A DNA stretch of 64,000 bases, taken from positions 496,001-560,000 of the forward strand of contig NZ_JAMBOO010000002.1 in NCBI RefSeq assembly GCF_023715895.1. The letters are read 5' to 3'. Below are positions 33,881-44,893 of the stretch, piece by piece. The DNA is from Domibacillus indicus (GTDB lineage Bacteria > Bacillota > Bacilli > Bacillales > Domibacillaceae). Every line of letters starts with the position of its first letter. The first letter of the stretch is position 1. A program made the position numbers and the translations under genes. Under the pieces are notes generated by a model, which saw only the letters and a program-made list of their open reading frames with translations, did not search any database and was not told the origin of the DNA.

Positions 33881-34990
33881 TTACATGTATACAACTTCGC
33901 CGGCCGATGCTGTTGTTTCTTCAGCGATGCGGCTTGTAACAAGCTCAATCATTTTATCTGTTCCTACCACTGTGCTGCCTTCCATTTGCAAGTCTGGTGT
34001 GCAATAGCCGTCATTTAAAACAGATTGCACAGCCCGCTCAATGGCTTCACCTTCAGCGCGCATATCCAGTGAATATTTCAGCATAAGAGCAGTGGACAGG
34101 ATCATAGCCAGCGGATTGGCTTTGTTCTGGCCGGCAATATCTGGTGCCGAACCGTGAACCGGCTCATACAGCCCAAGGCCGCTTTCCGATAAACTTGCCG
34201 ATGGCAGCATGCCAAGTGAACCTGTAATCATGGACGCTTCATCGCTTAAGATATCGCCGAATAAGTTTTCTGTTACGATAACGTCAAACTGGCCTGGACT
34301 AGAAATCAGCTTCATAGCTGCCGCATCAACGTACATATGGTCAACTGTAACCTCTGGATAGTCCGCTGCTTTTTCATTGACAATTTCACGCCACATCCGG
34401 CTCGACTCCAGCACGTTGGCTTTATCAACGGATGTAAGCCGCCCATCACGTGCTTTTGCGAATTCGAATGCTTTAATAACGATGCGCTCGATTTCCGCCC
34501 GTGTATATTGAAGAGTATCCACTACGACTTCGTTGTTTTCACCGCGGCGTTCGCTCGGTTTCCCGAAGTACAGGCCGCCCGTCAATTCACGCACGATGAG
34601 CATATTGACCTTTCCGGCAATTTCAGGCTTTAGCGGAGAAGATTGCACAAGCGTTTGGAATGATGGAATCGGACGCAGGTTGGCAAATAAGCCAAGCTCC
34701 TTCCGAATGGCAAGCAGGCCGCGCTCCGGGCGTTGGGCCGACGGCAGGCTGTCCCATTTAGGACCTCCTACCGCACCGAGCAAAATCGCGTCACTTTCTT
34801 TGGCAAGTGCCAGCGTTGATTCTGGCAGCGGCGTCCCGTGCGAATCAATTGCAGCACCCCCAATATCAGCGTATTCTATCTCAAATTCGTGGCCAAAGCG
34901 TTTACCGACTGCTTCAAGAGCAGACGCGGCACCTGATGCGATTTCCCGGCCGATTCCATCGCCCGGCAAAATGGCAATTTTCTTCTTCAC
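33881..34990 (-). CDS. leuB: 3-isopropylmalate dehydrogenase
   Basis: A 369-residue NAD-dependent decarboxylating dehydrogenase with ILPGDGIGREI at the N-terminus, substrate-binding RELTGGLYFGKPS near 135, and the signature NLFGDILSDEASMITGSLG near 242. It makes 2-ketoisocaproate precursor in leucine synthesis. In B. subtilis leuA precedes it; here ilvC is directly upstream with only 51 nt between. Confidence 0.95.
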   Translation of the reverse strand: MKKKIAILPGDGIGREIASGAASALEAVGKRFGHEFEIEYADIGGAAIDSHGTPLPESTLALAKESDAILLGAVGGPKWDSLPSAQRPERGLLAIRKELGLFANLRPIPSFQTLVQSSPLKPEIAGKVNMLIVRELTGGLYFGKPSERRGENNEVVVDTLQYTRAEIERIVIKAFEFAKARDGRLTSVDKANVLESSRMWREIVNEKAADYPEVTVDHMYVDAAAMKLISSPGQFDVIVTENLFGDILSDEASMITGSLGMLPSASLSESGLGLYEPVHGSAPDIAGQNKANPLAMILSTALMLKYSLDMRAEGEAIERAVQSVLNDGYCTPDLQMEGSTVVGTDKMIELVTSRIAEETTASAGEVVYM

Positions 34991-35041
34991 GTAAATCCCT
35001 CCGTTGCTTGAAATAACTTCTTTAAACTAGTTGAAAAACGC

Positions 35042-36613
<1,572 letters not shown>

Positions 36614-36617
<4 letters not shown>

Positions 36618-38353
36618 TGCGGTTTCACTCCGATCATTTCATGAAGTCCTTTGCCTGGTGCGATCATCGGATAAACCATTTCTTTCGGTTTAATGCGGCA
36701 ATCGATCAATACAGGCTCGTTATCTGTCAGCGTTTCACGCATAACTTTTTCTGCTTCTTCCTCTGTTGTAACGACATAGCCGCGAATGCCATAAGCATCG
36801 GCCAGTTTAACAAAGTCCGGCTGAACCGGAATCAATGATTGAGAATACCGCTCTTCGTAGAATGTTTCCTGCCACTGGCGTACCATACCAAGCGCCTGGT
36901 TATTATAAATGACAATTTTAACCGGCAGCTTCAATTCTGCAACAAGTCCAAGCTCCTGCAAAGTCATTTGGAAGCCTGCGTCACCGGCTACCGCCACGAC
37001 TGTTTTATCCGGCTTTGCAATTTGCGCGCCGATCGCAGATGGGAAACCAAAGCCCATTGTTCCAAGCCCGCCTGATGTTACCCATTGGTCTGGTTTTTTG
37101 AATCCGTAGTATTGTGCTGTCCACATCTGGTGCTGACCAACATCCGTTGTGACTACTGCATCTCCATTCGTTACATTATGAATAATGCGCATTAACGATT
37201 GAGGAGAGATGCCTTCCCCGCCTTCTGTATTCCAAAGCGGATTTTCTTCCTTGTCTTTTTGAAGCTTTTGGCGCCATTCTTCTGCCTGCGGCACTTCTAG
37301 ATCAAGGCTGAGAATTTTTTTCAATGCTTCTCTTGCATCCGCTACGATTGGGATATGGGTCGGCACGTTTTTGCCAATCTCTGCCGGGTCGATATCAATA
37401 TGCGCGACCGTTGCATTCGGAGCAAAATGAGCCAGATTTCCAGTTAAGCGGTCATCGAAGCGAGCGCCGATATTGATCAGCAGGTCTGCTTCATAAAGAG
37501 CTGTGTTGGCCGCGTATGTTCCGTGCATTCCGCCCATTCCAAGGAACAGTGAATGGTCAGCTGGAAATCCGCCAAGGCCAAGCAGTGTGTTTACAACCGG
37601 AATTTGCATTTTTTCGACAAATTCGAGCAATTCTTCAGATGCTTTTGCAAAAAGAACGCCTGCCCCTGCTAAAATAACCGGCTTTTTCGCTTTTGCGAGC
37701 GCACCACGAAGCTTTTTCACCTGCAGGCTGTTTGGTTTAAAGTTCGGCTGGTATCCCGGCAGATTCAGTTCATCTACAAATTCCGCATTTCCGATTGTCG
37801 TTGCAATGTCCTTTGGAATATCGATTAAAACAGGACCCGGACGGCCGGTTGTGGCAATATGAAAAGCTTCATGGACGATTCTTGGAAGATCTTCCATTGA
37901 GCGAACCTGATAGTTGTGTTTTGTAATTGGCATTGTAATACCGATTACATCGGCTTCCTGGAATGCATCTGATCCGATGACGCCAGTGGCTACCTGTCCT
38001 GTAAAGATCACAAGCGGCAGAGAATCCATCATGGCATCCGCAATACCCGTTACAAGGTTTGTTGCTCCAGGACCAGATGTGGCCAATACAACACCTGGTT
38101 TGCCAGAAACACGGGCATATCCTTCTGCTGCATGGATAGCCGCCTGCTCATGCCGGGCAAGAATGTGACGGATCGGGTTTTTATAAAGTGCATCATATAA
38201 TGGAAGAACCGCACCGCCTGGATAACCAAACATCACTTCTACATTTTCATTTTTCAATGTTTCGACAAATAGGTCGGCACCATTCATTGGCTCTGTTCTT
38301 TTAACCGGTTCATTTTCAAATTTCAATTCCGGTGCTTTAGCATTTTGACTCAT
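36614..38353 (-). CDS. ilvB: Acetolactate synthase large subunit
   Basis: A 579-residue thiamine-diphosphate enzyme. The ThDP glutamate is in YGLPGG-type [15 protein letters not shown] near 40-54 and [18 protein letters not shown] near 70, and the GDG-type motif is [13 protein letters not shown] near 447. It makes acetolactate or acetohydroxybutyrate, the committed step for valine, leucine and isoleucine. First gene after the T-box leader, strong GGAGGAGATC ribosome binding site. Confidence 0.95.
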
Positions 38354-38446
38354 TTTTGATCTCCTCCAAATAATGGTTTATTGTCCGTATTGGCAAGAGG
38401 GTTCTTCTTTACAAAGGTACAAATACCCGTTTTAAAGCAAAAAGAA

Positions 38447-38745
38447 AAGTCCTTTCACGCCTGCGACTGCCGAAACAGCAACGCAGGGGTGAAAAGACTT
38501 CTCCTTTTCACGGTACCACCCTGATTCACGAATTTTCTTACAAAAATCCGCCTTATGAACCGATAATCGGCTCGTTTTGGTAACGGGTAGCTCAGCACCC
38601 GGCTTTTCCTACTGGATGACGTTCAGAAAAGCACTCAGAGGGGATGTCGCGATTAGGATGCACTCCCGGCTCTCAGCTATAACCGGTTCTCTGTGAAATG
38701 CAGTTCCTAACACTTTTTCCTCGTCAACGATTTATATGCAATACA
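38447..38745 (-). promoter_or_regulatory. T-box riboswitch leader of ilvB operon
   Basis: On the minus strand: Stem I with GAGAACCGG and GCTGAGAGCCGG, a specifier region ending CATCCCCTCTGAG (positions about 38650-38636), the T-box AGGGTGGTACCGTG (38522-38509) and a terminator with a long stem (AAGTCTTTTCACCCCTGCG versus CGCAGGCGTGAAAGGACTT) and T-run near 38450. The likely specifier is ATC (Ile) at 38645-38643. Uncharged tRNA would favour the antiterminator and read-through into ilvB. It lies between ilvD and ilvB, so ilvD is not under its control. Confidence 0.88.
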
Positions 38746-38749
38746 TATG

Positions 38750-40417
38750 TTAAATTTTCATAATTCCGCCGGTATTGGCAGAAGTAACAAGCTTAGAATA
38801 ACGAGCAAGCCAGCCTTTTTTAATTTTCGGCTCCGGCTGTACAAAATCTGCACGGCGTGCTGCCAGCTCTTCTTCTGACAAGTCAACGTTCAGCGTACGA
38901 TTTGTCAGGTCAATTTTGATTTTGTCGCCATTATGGATAAAAGCAATTGGTCCGCCTTCAGCTGCTTCTGGTGAAACGTGTCCGATTGAAATACCACGTG
39001 ATGCACCAGAGAAACGGCCGTCTGTCATAAGCGCGACTTTTGTCGAAAGTCCACGGCCAGCGATCGCTGATGTTGGAGTCAGCATCTCCGGCATACCCGG
39101 TCCGCCTTTTGGCCCTTCATACCGGATTACGACGACGTGGCCTTCTCTAACGGTTCCATTATTGATGTTCTCAATAGCTTCTTCCTGCGAGTCAAATACG
39201 ATCGCTTCTCCATCAAATGTTTTAATGGATGGATCAACGGCTCCTACTTTAATAACTCCGCCAAGCGGGGCAATATTTCCGTATAGAATGGAAAGGCCGC
39301 CGACTGGGCTGTATGGATCTTCTTTCGTCCGAATTACGTTTGTATTCGTGATATGGGCATCTTTAACATTTTCATAAACGGTTTTGCCCGTGATCGTCAA
39401 GCGATCGCCGTCAATGCCATTTTCAAGCTCGCACAGTTCACGGATAATCGCGCTGATGCCGCCTGCTTTATTAACATCATCCATTGTGTAATCTGATGCT
39501 GGACTTATTTTTGCCAAATATGGAATTCTATTGGCTACTTCATTTATACGATTTAAATCATACTCAATTTCTGCTTCATTTGCAATGGCTAATGTGTGAA
39601 GAACTGTATTTGTTGAACCGCCCATCGCCATATCAAGAGCAAAAGCATCATCAATCGCCCGTTCTGTTACGATGTCACGCGGTTTCAAATCATTTTCAAT
39701 TGCGTTCATCAAGTATCCGACTGCTTCTTTAATTAAACGGTGACGTTCAGGACTAGTTGCCACAATCGTTGCGTTTCCAGGCGGTGTAAGCCCGAGCATT
39801 TCCATCAATGAGTTCATGGAATTAGCGGTAAACATCCCTGAACAAGACCCACAAGTCGGACAAGCATTCGACTCGATATCGAGCAGCTCTTCTGCTGACA
39901 TTTTGCCGGAAAGGTGAGCTCCGACTCCTTCAAATACAGACGTCAGCGTTAATGGTTTCCCTGTTGAAGAAACGCCGCCTTCCATCGGTCCTCCTGACAC
40001 AAACACAGCTGGTACGTTTGTCCGCACAGCGGCCATAAGCATACCTGGTGTAATTTTGTCACAGTTTGGAATGTAAAATACTCCGTCAAACCAATGCGCA
40101 TTAATGACTGTTTCAGCTGAATCGGCAATCAGTTCGCGGCTTGGAAGAGAATAACGCATGCCAATATGGCCCATTGCGATACCGTCATCTACGCCGATTG
40201 TATTAAACTCGAACGGAACGCCGCCAGCTTCACGAATCTCTTTTTTTACGACTTCAGCAAATTTGTTTAAGTGAACGTGTCCTGGAATAATATCTATATA
40301 GGAATTACATACGCCGATAAATGGCTTATGTAAATCCGCCGTTTTTACACCAGCAGCATACAACAAGCTACGGTGCGGGGCACGTTCAACCCCTTTTTTA
40401 ATCATATCACTGCGCAT
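38750..40417 (-). CDS. ilvD: Dihydroxy-acid dehydratase
   Basis: A 555-residue iron-sulfur dehydratase. Cluster cysteines are in [15 protein letters not shown] (near 47), [14 protein letters not shown] (near 115) and [20 protein letters not shown] (near 188). It converts dihydroxyisovalerate and dihydroxymethylvalerate to keto acids. It is upstream of the T-box and probably transcribed from its own promoter near the two CodY-like boxes at 40478 and 40556. Confidence 0.95.
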   Translation of the reverse strand: MRSDMIKKGVERAPHRSLLYAAGVKTADLHKPFIGVCNSYIDIIPGHVHLNKFAEVVKKEIREAGGVPFEFNTIGVDDGIAMGHIGMRYSLPSRELIADSAETVINAHWFDGVFYIPNCDKITPGMLMAAVRTNVPAVFVSGGPMEGGVSSTGKPLTLTSVFEGVGAHLSGKMSAEELLDIESNACPTCGSCSGMFTANSMNSLMEMLGLTPPGNATIVATSPERHRLIKEAVGYLMNAIENDLKPRDIVTERAIDDAFALDMAMGGSTNTVLHTLAIANEAEIEYDLNRINEVANRIPYLAKISPASDYTMDDVNKAGGISAIIRELCELENGIDGDRLTITGKTVYENVKDAHITNTNVIRTKEDPYSPVGGLSILYGNIAPLGGVIKVGAVDPSIKTFDGEAIVFDSQEEAIENINNGTVREGHVVVIRYEGPKGGPGMPEMLTPTSAIAGRGLSTKVALMTDGRFSGASRGISIGHVSPEAAEGGPIAFIHNGDKIKIDLTNRTLNVDLSEEELAARRADFVQPEPKIKKGWLARYSKLVTSANTGGIMKI

Positions 40418-40477
40418 TGTATCTCCCCCATGATGACTTGCCTTTCAAATTGCCCAATAATCTGTAAGAATCATTTA

Positions 40478-40492
40478 TTTAATCTGAAAATT
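40478..40492. promoter_or_regulatory. CodY-like box upstream of ilvD (proximal)
   Basis: TTTAATCTGAAAATT matches the CodY consensus at 11 of 15 positions with an intact right half, about 60 bp before the ilvD start. Confidence 0.45.
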
Positions 40493-40555
40493 AAGTTTAT
40501 ATTGTGGTCACAATAATACCGCTCTTTTCGACTTTGGTCAACACCTTTTCTGTCA

Positions 40556-40570
40556 AATTTTCTGACAAGA
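40556..40570. promoter_or_regulatory. CodY-like box upstream of ilvD (distal)
   Basis: AATTTTCTGACAAGA matches 12 of 15 positions of the CodY consensus. Together with the proximal box it makes CodY control of ilvD likely; ilvD is a CodY target in B. subtilis. Confidence 0.55.
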
Positions 40571-40750
40571 CTAAATTATTTTTAAAGTTTCTTTTTTGTG
40601 AACGCTTCCCACTATGTATATGTAAAAAGCCAGGCGAATAATCATCCAGATTAGAACGGCAGAAAAATAAATGATTTGTTAGAGAATCTTTTTGTTTTTT
40701 GCATGCTAGAAGCGCGGGATGTTTTGGGCGCACGGGCTCGCTTTTGCATA

Positions 40751-40830
40751 GGGCAGGTATTGGATTCGTATCCGGCGTTATGCGGCTAAATCGGCTTGAA
40801 CTGGCCTGCTAGTCCAATAGGTAGCTGCCC
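40751..40830. ncRNA. Unexplained structured element
   Basis: GGGCAG (40751-40756) pairs with CTGCCC (40825-40830) and TATTGGA (40758-40764) with TCCAATA (40813-40819), giving 13 bp separated by a 1x5 internal loop. The 48-nt interior has a CCG/CGG hairpin, and CCTGC at 40805-40809 could compete for GCAGG at 40753-40757. Orientation unknown; it matches no RNA family I recognise. Confidence 0.4.
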
Positions 40831-40854
40831 CTTTTCGACAATGGAAACATTCAT

Positions 40855-40886
40855 AAAAAAAGACTGACGACAAAGTCGTCAGTCTT
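40855..40886 (-). terminator. Terminator near the PBP gene end
   Basis: Perfect 12-bp stem AAGACTGACGAC/GTCGTCAGTCTT with a 3-nt loop, followed by TTTTTT on the minus strand. Confidence 0.88.
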
Positions 40887-40916
40887 AGGCGGGATGAATA
40901 AACATCCGGCTTTCGT

Positions 40917-42875
40917 TTAAAACCATTCGTTCCATTTTTCTACGATTCCATCATACCAATGTTCCTCTTCGGGCTTTACATTGTCATCAATGGCGTCTAC
41001 ATCAAACGAAGTTTCTCCGATGTAAGGAAGAATCTTAGACACAACTTCACCAAATAGCGGTACAGCCCCGTCCGAACTGTTGGTTGTCATGTAATTTGTT
41101 TTACTTACTTCTTCTACGCCAACCCAGACAGCCCCTACCAGGTTCGGTGTGTATCCGACAAACCATTGGTCTTCAGTGCCGTCAATGCCTTCGATCGGCA
41201 CTTGTGTAGAACCGGTTTTCCCGGCAATATCTACCCCATCTACCTGGGCGCGTTTGCCGGATCCCCTCTCTACTACCCCGAGAAGCATGGATGTCATTTC
41301 GTCTGTTACTTCTTTTGACGTTACTTTAACTTCCTTCGGCTCCCATTTTGGCTTGATTTCTCCTTCAGGGCCGATAATTTTTTGAATGAAAAATGTTTCT
41401 TTTCGAACACCGTCATTTGAAAATGCTGAATAGGCTTCAGCCATTTGAAGGGGGGACACACCTGGCGTAATATCACCAAGGGCTAACCCCAGCTTTGGAT
41501 CTTTTGCCTCAAGGCCAAACCGCTCTAAGGAATTAACGCCTTTTGACAGGCCAATTTGGTCTAAGAGCCAGACGGCCGGCACGTTCGCTGACTTTTCAAT
41601 CGCCCGGTACATTGGCATTTCTCCTTCATACGTATCACTGTAGTTAGACGGAGAATACGCACCTTCACCTTTTCCAAAAGACATTTTTTCATCCACCAGC
41701 ATATCGGTCGGTTTATAGCCTTCTTCAAGAGCAGGCGTATATACAGCCAGCGGCTTGATGGTGGAGCCTGGTGACTTTTTCATCTGAGTAGCAAAGCTGA
41801 AGCCGCGGAAAACGTGTTCGCCCCGCCGGCCGACAACACCTAAAACGCCGCCGCTTTTCGGATCCATTAACACAGCCGCGCTTTGTGTATCTTCCCCGTT
41901 GACTGTTTGAGGGAAAACTGTACTGTTTTCATATACGTCTTCCAGCCCGGCCTGTACGTTTTGGTCCATCGCTGTATAAATATTGTAACCTTGCGACAGG
42001 AGATCGTCCTGCGTTAAACCGTAGCGTGAGATCGCTTCATTGATGACAGCATCGGCGTAATGAGCGTACTTTCCTTTCAGCGGATCACCGCTTGCATCCT
42101 CAAGCGTTACTTCTGTATTGGCAGCTTCGTCTGCTTCATTCTCGGTAAGATAACCGTATTTCACCATCTGATTTAACACAACCTGGCGGCGGTCGACTGC
42201 ATTATCCATGCTGTCGATCGGATTGTAACGTGATGGCGCCTTTACCATTCCGGCAAGCATAGACGACTCCGCAAGAGTCAGCTCGGAAACGTCTTTTCCA
42301 AAATATTTTTTAGCTGCGTTTTGCACTCCCCAAGCTCCATTTCCGAAATAGCTTGTATTCAAGTACATTTCTAAAATCTCTTCTTTTTTGTATACTTTTT
42401 CAATCTCAATGGCGAGAAACAATTCTTCTATTTTCCGCCGGTATGTTTTTTCCGGCGACAGAAGCGCGTTTTTCGTCAGCTGCTGCGTCAGCGTGCTGGC
42501 TCCCTGTACCCTTGAACCTGCCATAAGGTTGGTAAAGGCAGCACGGAAAATGCCTTTTACGTCAAACCCGCCATGTTCGTAAAAACGATTGTCTTCCACT
42601 GCCACAATCGCTTCCTGCAGATGCTCCGGCATTTTTTCGATCGATACACTGTTCGTTCGGTTTGCAGAGAGCTTACTTGCTTTGTCTCCGTCTCTATCAT
42701 AAATAATGGTTGACTGTGAGAGTCCTTGCTTTAATGTTTCCACGTCGGCGGATTTCATAAAATAAAAACCTGCACCAAGGCCTGCCAAAACAACGATTGC
42801 AGCAAGCAAAATAGCAATTTGGGTCAGGTGAAACTTTCGCCAGAGAGTTTGGATCATTCTCATAACTACTTTCAT
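40917..42875 (-). CDS. Class A penicillin-binding protein (PBP1A family)
   Basis: A 652-residue bifunctional cell-wall synthase. One N-terminal membrane helix (about 17-37), GT51 glycosyltransferase with EDNRFYEHGGFDVKGI near residue 93 and GASTLTQQLTKN near 125, transpeptidase with SPGSTIKP (active-site Ser near 368), SANVP near 435 and KTGSTQ near 555. Polymerises and cross-links peptidoglycan. Among B. subtilis paralogues it is closest in size to PbpD or PbpG; I cannot choose between them. No PASTA domains. Confidence 0.88.
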   Translation of the reverse strand: MKVVMRMIQTLWRKFHLTQIAILLAAIVVLAGLGAGFYFMKSADVETLKQGLSQSTIIYDRDGDKASKLSANRTNSVSIEKMPEHLQEAIVAVEDNRFYEHGGFDVKGIFRAAFTNLMAGSRVQGASTLTQQLTKNALLSPEKTYRRKIEELFLAIEIEKVYKKEEILEMYLNTSYFGNGAWGVQNAAKKYFGKDVSELTLAESSMLAGMVKAPSRYNPIDSMDNAVDRRQVVLNQMVKYGYLTENEADEAANTEVTLEDASGDPLKGKYAHYADAVINEAISRYGLTQDDLLSQGYNIYTAMDQNVQAGLEDVYENSTVFPQTVNGEDTQSAAVLMDPKSGGVLGVVGRRGEHVFRGFSFATQMKKSPGSTIKPLAVYTPALEEGYKPTDMLVDEKMSFGKGEGAYSPSNYSDTYEGEMPMYRAIEKSANVPAVWLLDQIGLSKGVNSLERFGLEAKDPKLGLALGDITPGVSPLQMAEAYSAFSNDGVRKETFFIQKIIGPEGEIKPKWEPKEVKVTSKEVTDEMTSMLLGVVERGSGKRAQVDGVDIAGKTGSTQVPIEGIDGTEDQWFVGYTPNLVGAVWVGVEEVSKTNYMTTNSSDGAVPLFGEVVSKILPYIGETSFDVDAIDDNVKPEEEHWYDGIVEKWNEWF

Positions 42876-43045
42876 TTTGTTTGGTTCCCTTCTTTGTGAT
42901 ACATGCGGCCTTTTCTCATTTTAAGCACATTTCGCTAAATTGCAACGAATATGCTAAAACAGGCCCTGTTTTCTAGTACGGATGAGAGGCTCAAAAGTTA
43001 CATGCCTTTTTTTGGTACATAAAGCAGCTATCTGGCTGTCTCCAT

Positions 43046-43079
43046 AAAAAAACAAGCAGTGCGCACGGCCCTGCTTGCT
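43046..43079 (-). terminator. Terminator after tatA
   Basis: CAAGCAG/CTGCTTG stem with a GC-rich loop, followed by TTTTTTT on the minus strand. Confidence 0.8.
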
Positions 43080-43261
43080 TATTTTGAATCTATTTTCTTT
43101 TGCTCATCTGTATCGTCGTCGTCCATAACGTTTTTCATGCCGCGCTTAAATTCATGAAGCGTCTGGCCGGCGGCGCGTCCAAGCTGTGGCAATTTCTTCG
43201 GTCCAAATAACAACAAGGCGACAATCAAAATAATGGCAACTTCGCCAAATCCAAGGTTCAT
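43079..43261 (-). CDS. tatA: Sec-independent protein translocase subunit TatA
   Basis: Sixty residues: N-terminal membrane helix (about 5-20), the FGPKKLPQLGRAAGQTL hinge and amphipathic helix (21-45), and an acidic tail DDDDTDEQKK. The TatA/E family forms the pore for folded proteins in the Tat pathway. No tatC partner is adjacent, so it is a solitary gene like B. subtilis tatAc. Ribosome binding site AAAGGGG precedes the ATG. Confidence 0.88.
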   Translation of the reverse strand: MNLGFGEVAIILIVALLLFGPKKLPQLGRAAGQTLHEFKRGMKNVMDDDDTDEQKKIDSK

Positions 43262-43323
43262 GTGTTTAGCCCCTTTTCTTTGTTGATATGTTTATTATAA
43301 AGGATAAACGGCCCTTTGAACGA

Positions 43324-43360
43324 AAAAAGAGAAACAGATTTGTGTCTATTTCCCTCTTTA
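43324..43360 (-). terminator. Terminator after the symporter gene
   Basis: AGAGGGAAATAGA paired with TCTGTTTCTCTT (one G-T pair, one bulge) and a T-run on the minus strand. Confidence 0.65.
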
Positions 43361-43367
43361 CTCGTTC

Positions 43368-44609
43368 CTATGCGCGGCCAACCGCTTGAAGGTTTCTGTT
43401 TTTTTCTGTTTCCCCAACGTACAGAGCGCATGCTGCATCACCTGTGATATTAACAGCCGTCCGTGTCATATCAAGCAGGCGGTCAATTCCGATAATTAAA
43501 CCAATTCCCTCAACCGGCAGTCCGACACTACCAAGCACCATCGCCAGCATAATAAGCCCGACGCCGGGTACACCAGCTGTTCCAATGCTGGCCAAAACAG
43601 CTGTGAGAACGACAGTCGCCAGTTCCCCCATTGTAAGATCAATCCCATAAGCCTGGGCAATAAACATCGTTGCTACGCCCTGCATGATAGCGGTTCCATC
43701 CATATTAATGGTGGCGCCAAGCGGCTGTACAAATGAACTGATCGGCTCAGGCACTTTCAGATCTCTTTGGGCTACTTCCATGGAAACAGGCAGCGTCGCA
43801 TTACTGCTTGATGTACTGAATGCGACTCCCATTGCCGGAGCAAACTTTTTAAAAAACCAAAGAGGATTTTTCTTCGCCAAGAAAGCAACGGTGCCCCCAT
43901 ATGTGATGGCGCTGTGGATAAACAATGCCGCTAATACAACAAGCATGTATGAGCCCATTGCCAGAATGGCATTCCAGCCTTGTGTGCCAATGGCTGTAGC
44001 AATTAAAGCAAAGGTTCCATATGGCGCAAACCGCATAACAAGCCCTACCAAATACATCATAATTTCATTTCCCTGATTCACTAAACTGAGGATGCCTTTT
44101 GTTTTTTCGCCAAGTGCAGTCAGGGCAAAGCCGATAAAAACGGCAAATACAATTAGCTGAAGCATATTTCCTTCTGCCATCGCGTTGATAGGATTTTTCG
44201 GAATAATATTCATAAGCGTTTCACTGACAGGCGGTGCTTCTTCTGCTGAGAACTCAGCGCCTGCCGTATCAAACTCTCCGGCTGCGCCCGGCTGAATCAC
44301 AGCAGCAAGGGTCAAGCCGATGATAACCGCGATACACGTCGTAACTAAAAAATAGCCTATCGTCTTTGCACCAATACGACCCAGCTTTTGTGGATCGCCA
44401 AGACCTGCCGATCCAAGCACAATGGAAAAGAAAACAAGTGGTACAACAAGCATGTTGATCAGGCTCAGGAAAATCTGCCCGACCGGTACGAATAAATACG
44501 TATTCAGTACTTCAAATACATTTGGTGCAGTCAAGTTTAACAGGAGACCGACAATTGCTCCGAGGACAAGCGCTGCCACAATCTTGGTAGTTAAATTCAT
44601 TTTTTTCAT
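43368..44609 (-). CDS. Dicarboxylate/amino acid:cation symporter (DAACS family)
   Basis: A 413-residue membrane carrier with about eight helices and two re-entrant loops. The serine-rich hairpin FSTSSSNATLPVSMEVAQRD is near residue 265 and NMDGTAIMQGVATMFIAQA near 303, both diagnostic. It imports glutamate, aspartate or C4-dicarboxylates with sodium or protons. B. subtilis gltT lies between yhfI and yhfH, where this genome has none; this may be the relocated equivalent or another paralogue. Confidence 0.88.
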   Translation of the reverse strand: MKKMNLTTKIVAALVLGAIVGLLLNLTAPNVFEVLNTYLFVPVGQIFLSLINMLVVPLVFFSIVLGSAGLGDPQKLGRIGAKTIGYFLVTTCIAVIIGLTLAAVIQPGAAGEFDTAGAEFSAEEAPPVSETLMNIIPKNPINAMAEGNMLQLIVFAVFIGFALTALGEKTKGILSLVNQGNEIMMYLVGLVMRFAPYGTFALIATAIGTQGWNAILAMGSYMLVVLAALFIHSAITYGGTVAFLAKKNPLWFFKKFAPAMGVAFSTSSSNATLPVSMEVAQRDLKVPEPISSFVQPLGATINMDGTAIMQGVATMFIAQAYGIDLTMGELATVVLTAVLASIGTAGVPGVGLIMLAMVLGSVGLPVEGIGLIIGIDRLLDMTRTAVNITGDAACALYVGETEKNRNLQAVGRA

Positions 44610-44893
44610 TTACTCACCCCTTTTTCACTGTGCAAATCCTTGCCTTTTTTCTACTAAAACCACGTAAAATAACAGCGGTATTTTAAGAAGTAACATACCA
44701 CTCCTTTTAAAGATCTAAACCCCTGTTTTTATTCTTTGGTACCTTGTCGTTTTTACTTCTTTTTCGGTTAGCGCAAGTCTTTGGAACTATGCCTTAATAT
44801 TCACTTTGTGCAACAAATTTTACAGGAGCGCTTATCATTATGAAAATCGGGGTATAAAAGAATATAACCACCACGTCAAAGGGGTCAACCGGT

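Larger units (their letters stand above)
40418..40854. other. Intergenic region between ilvD and the PBP gene
   Basis: About 440 bp with no supported coding frame. It holds two CodY-like boxes near ilvD and an unexplained foldable sequence at 40751-40830; a PBP terminator closes the far end. The open frame 40733-40497 on the minus strand has no ribosome binding site and poor codon use. Confidence 0.6.

Noticed and set aside
38750-38764. CodY box at the ilvD stop codon (AATTTTCATAATTCC)
   Set aside because: Only the left half matches the consensus; probably a chance match at the end of coding sequence.
40497-40733. 78-codon open frame on the minus strand upstream of ilvD
   Set aside because: It overlaps the CodY boxes and promoter region, has no ribosome binding site and shows random-looking composition.
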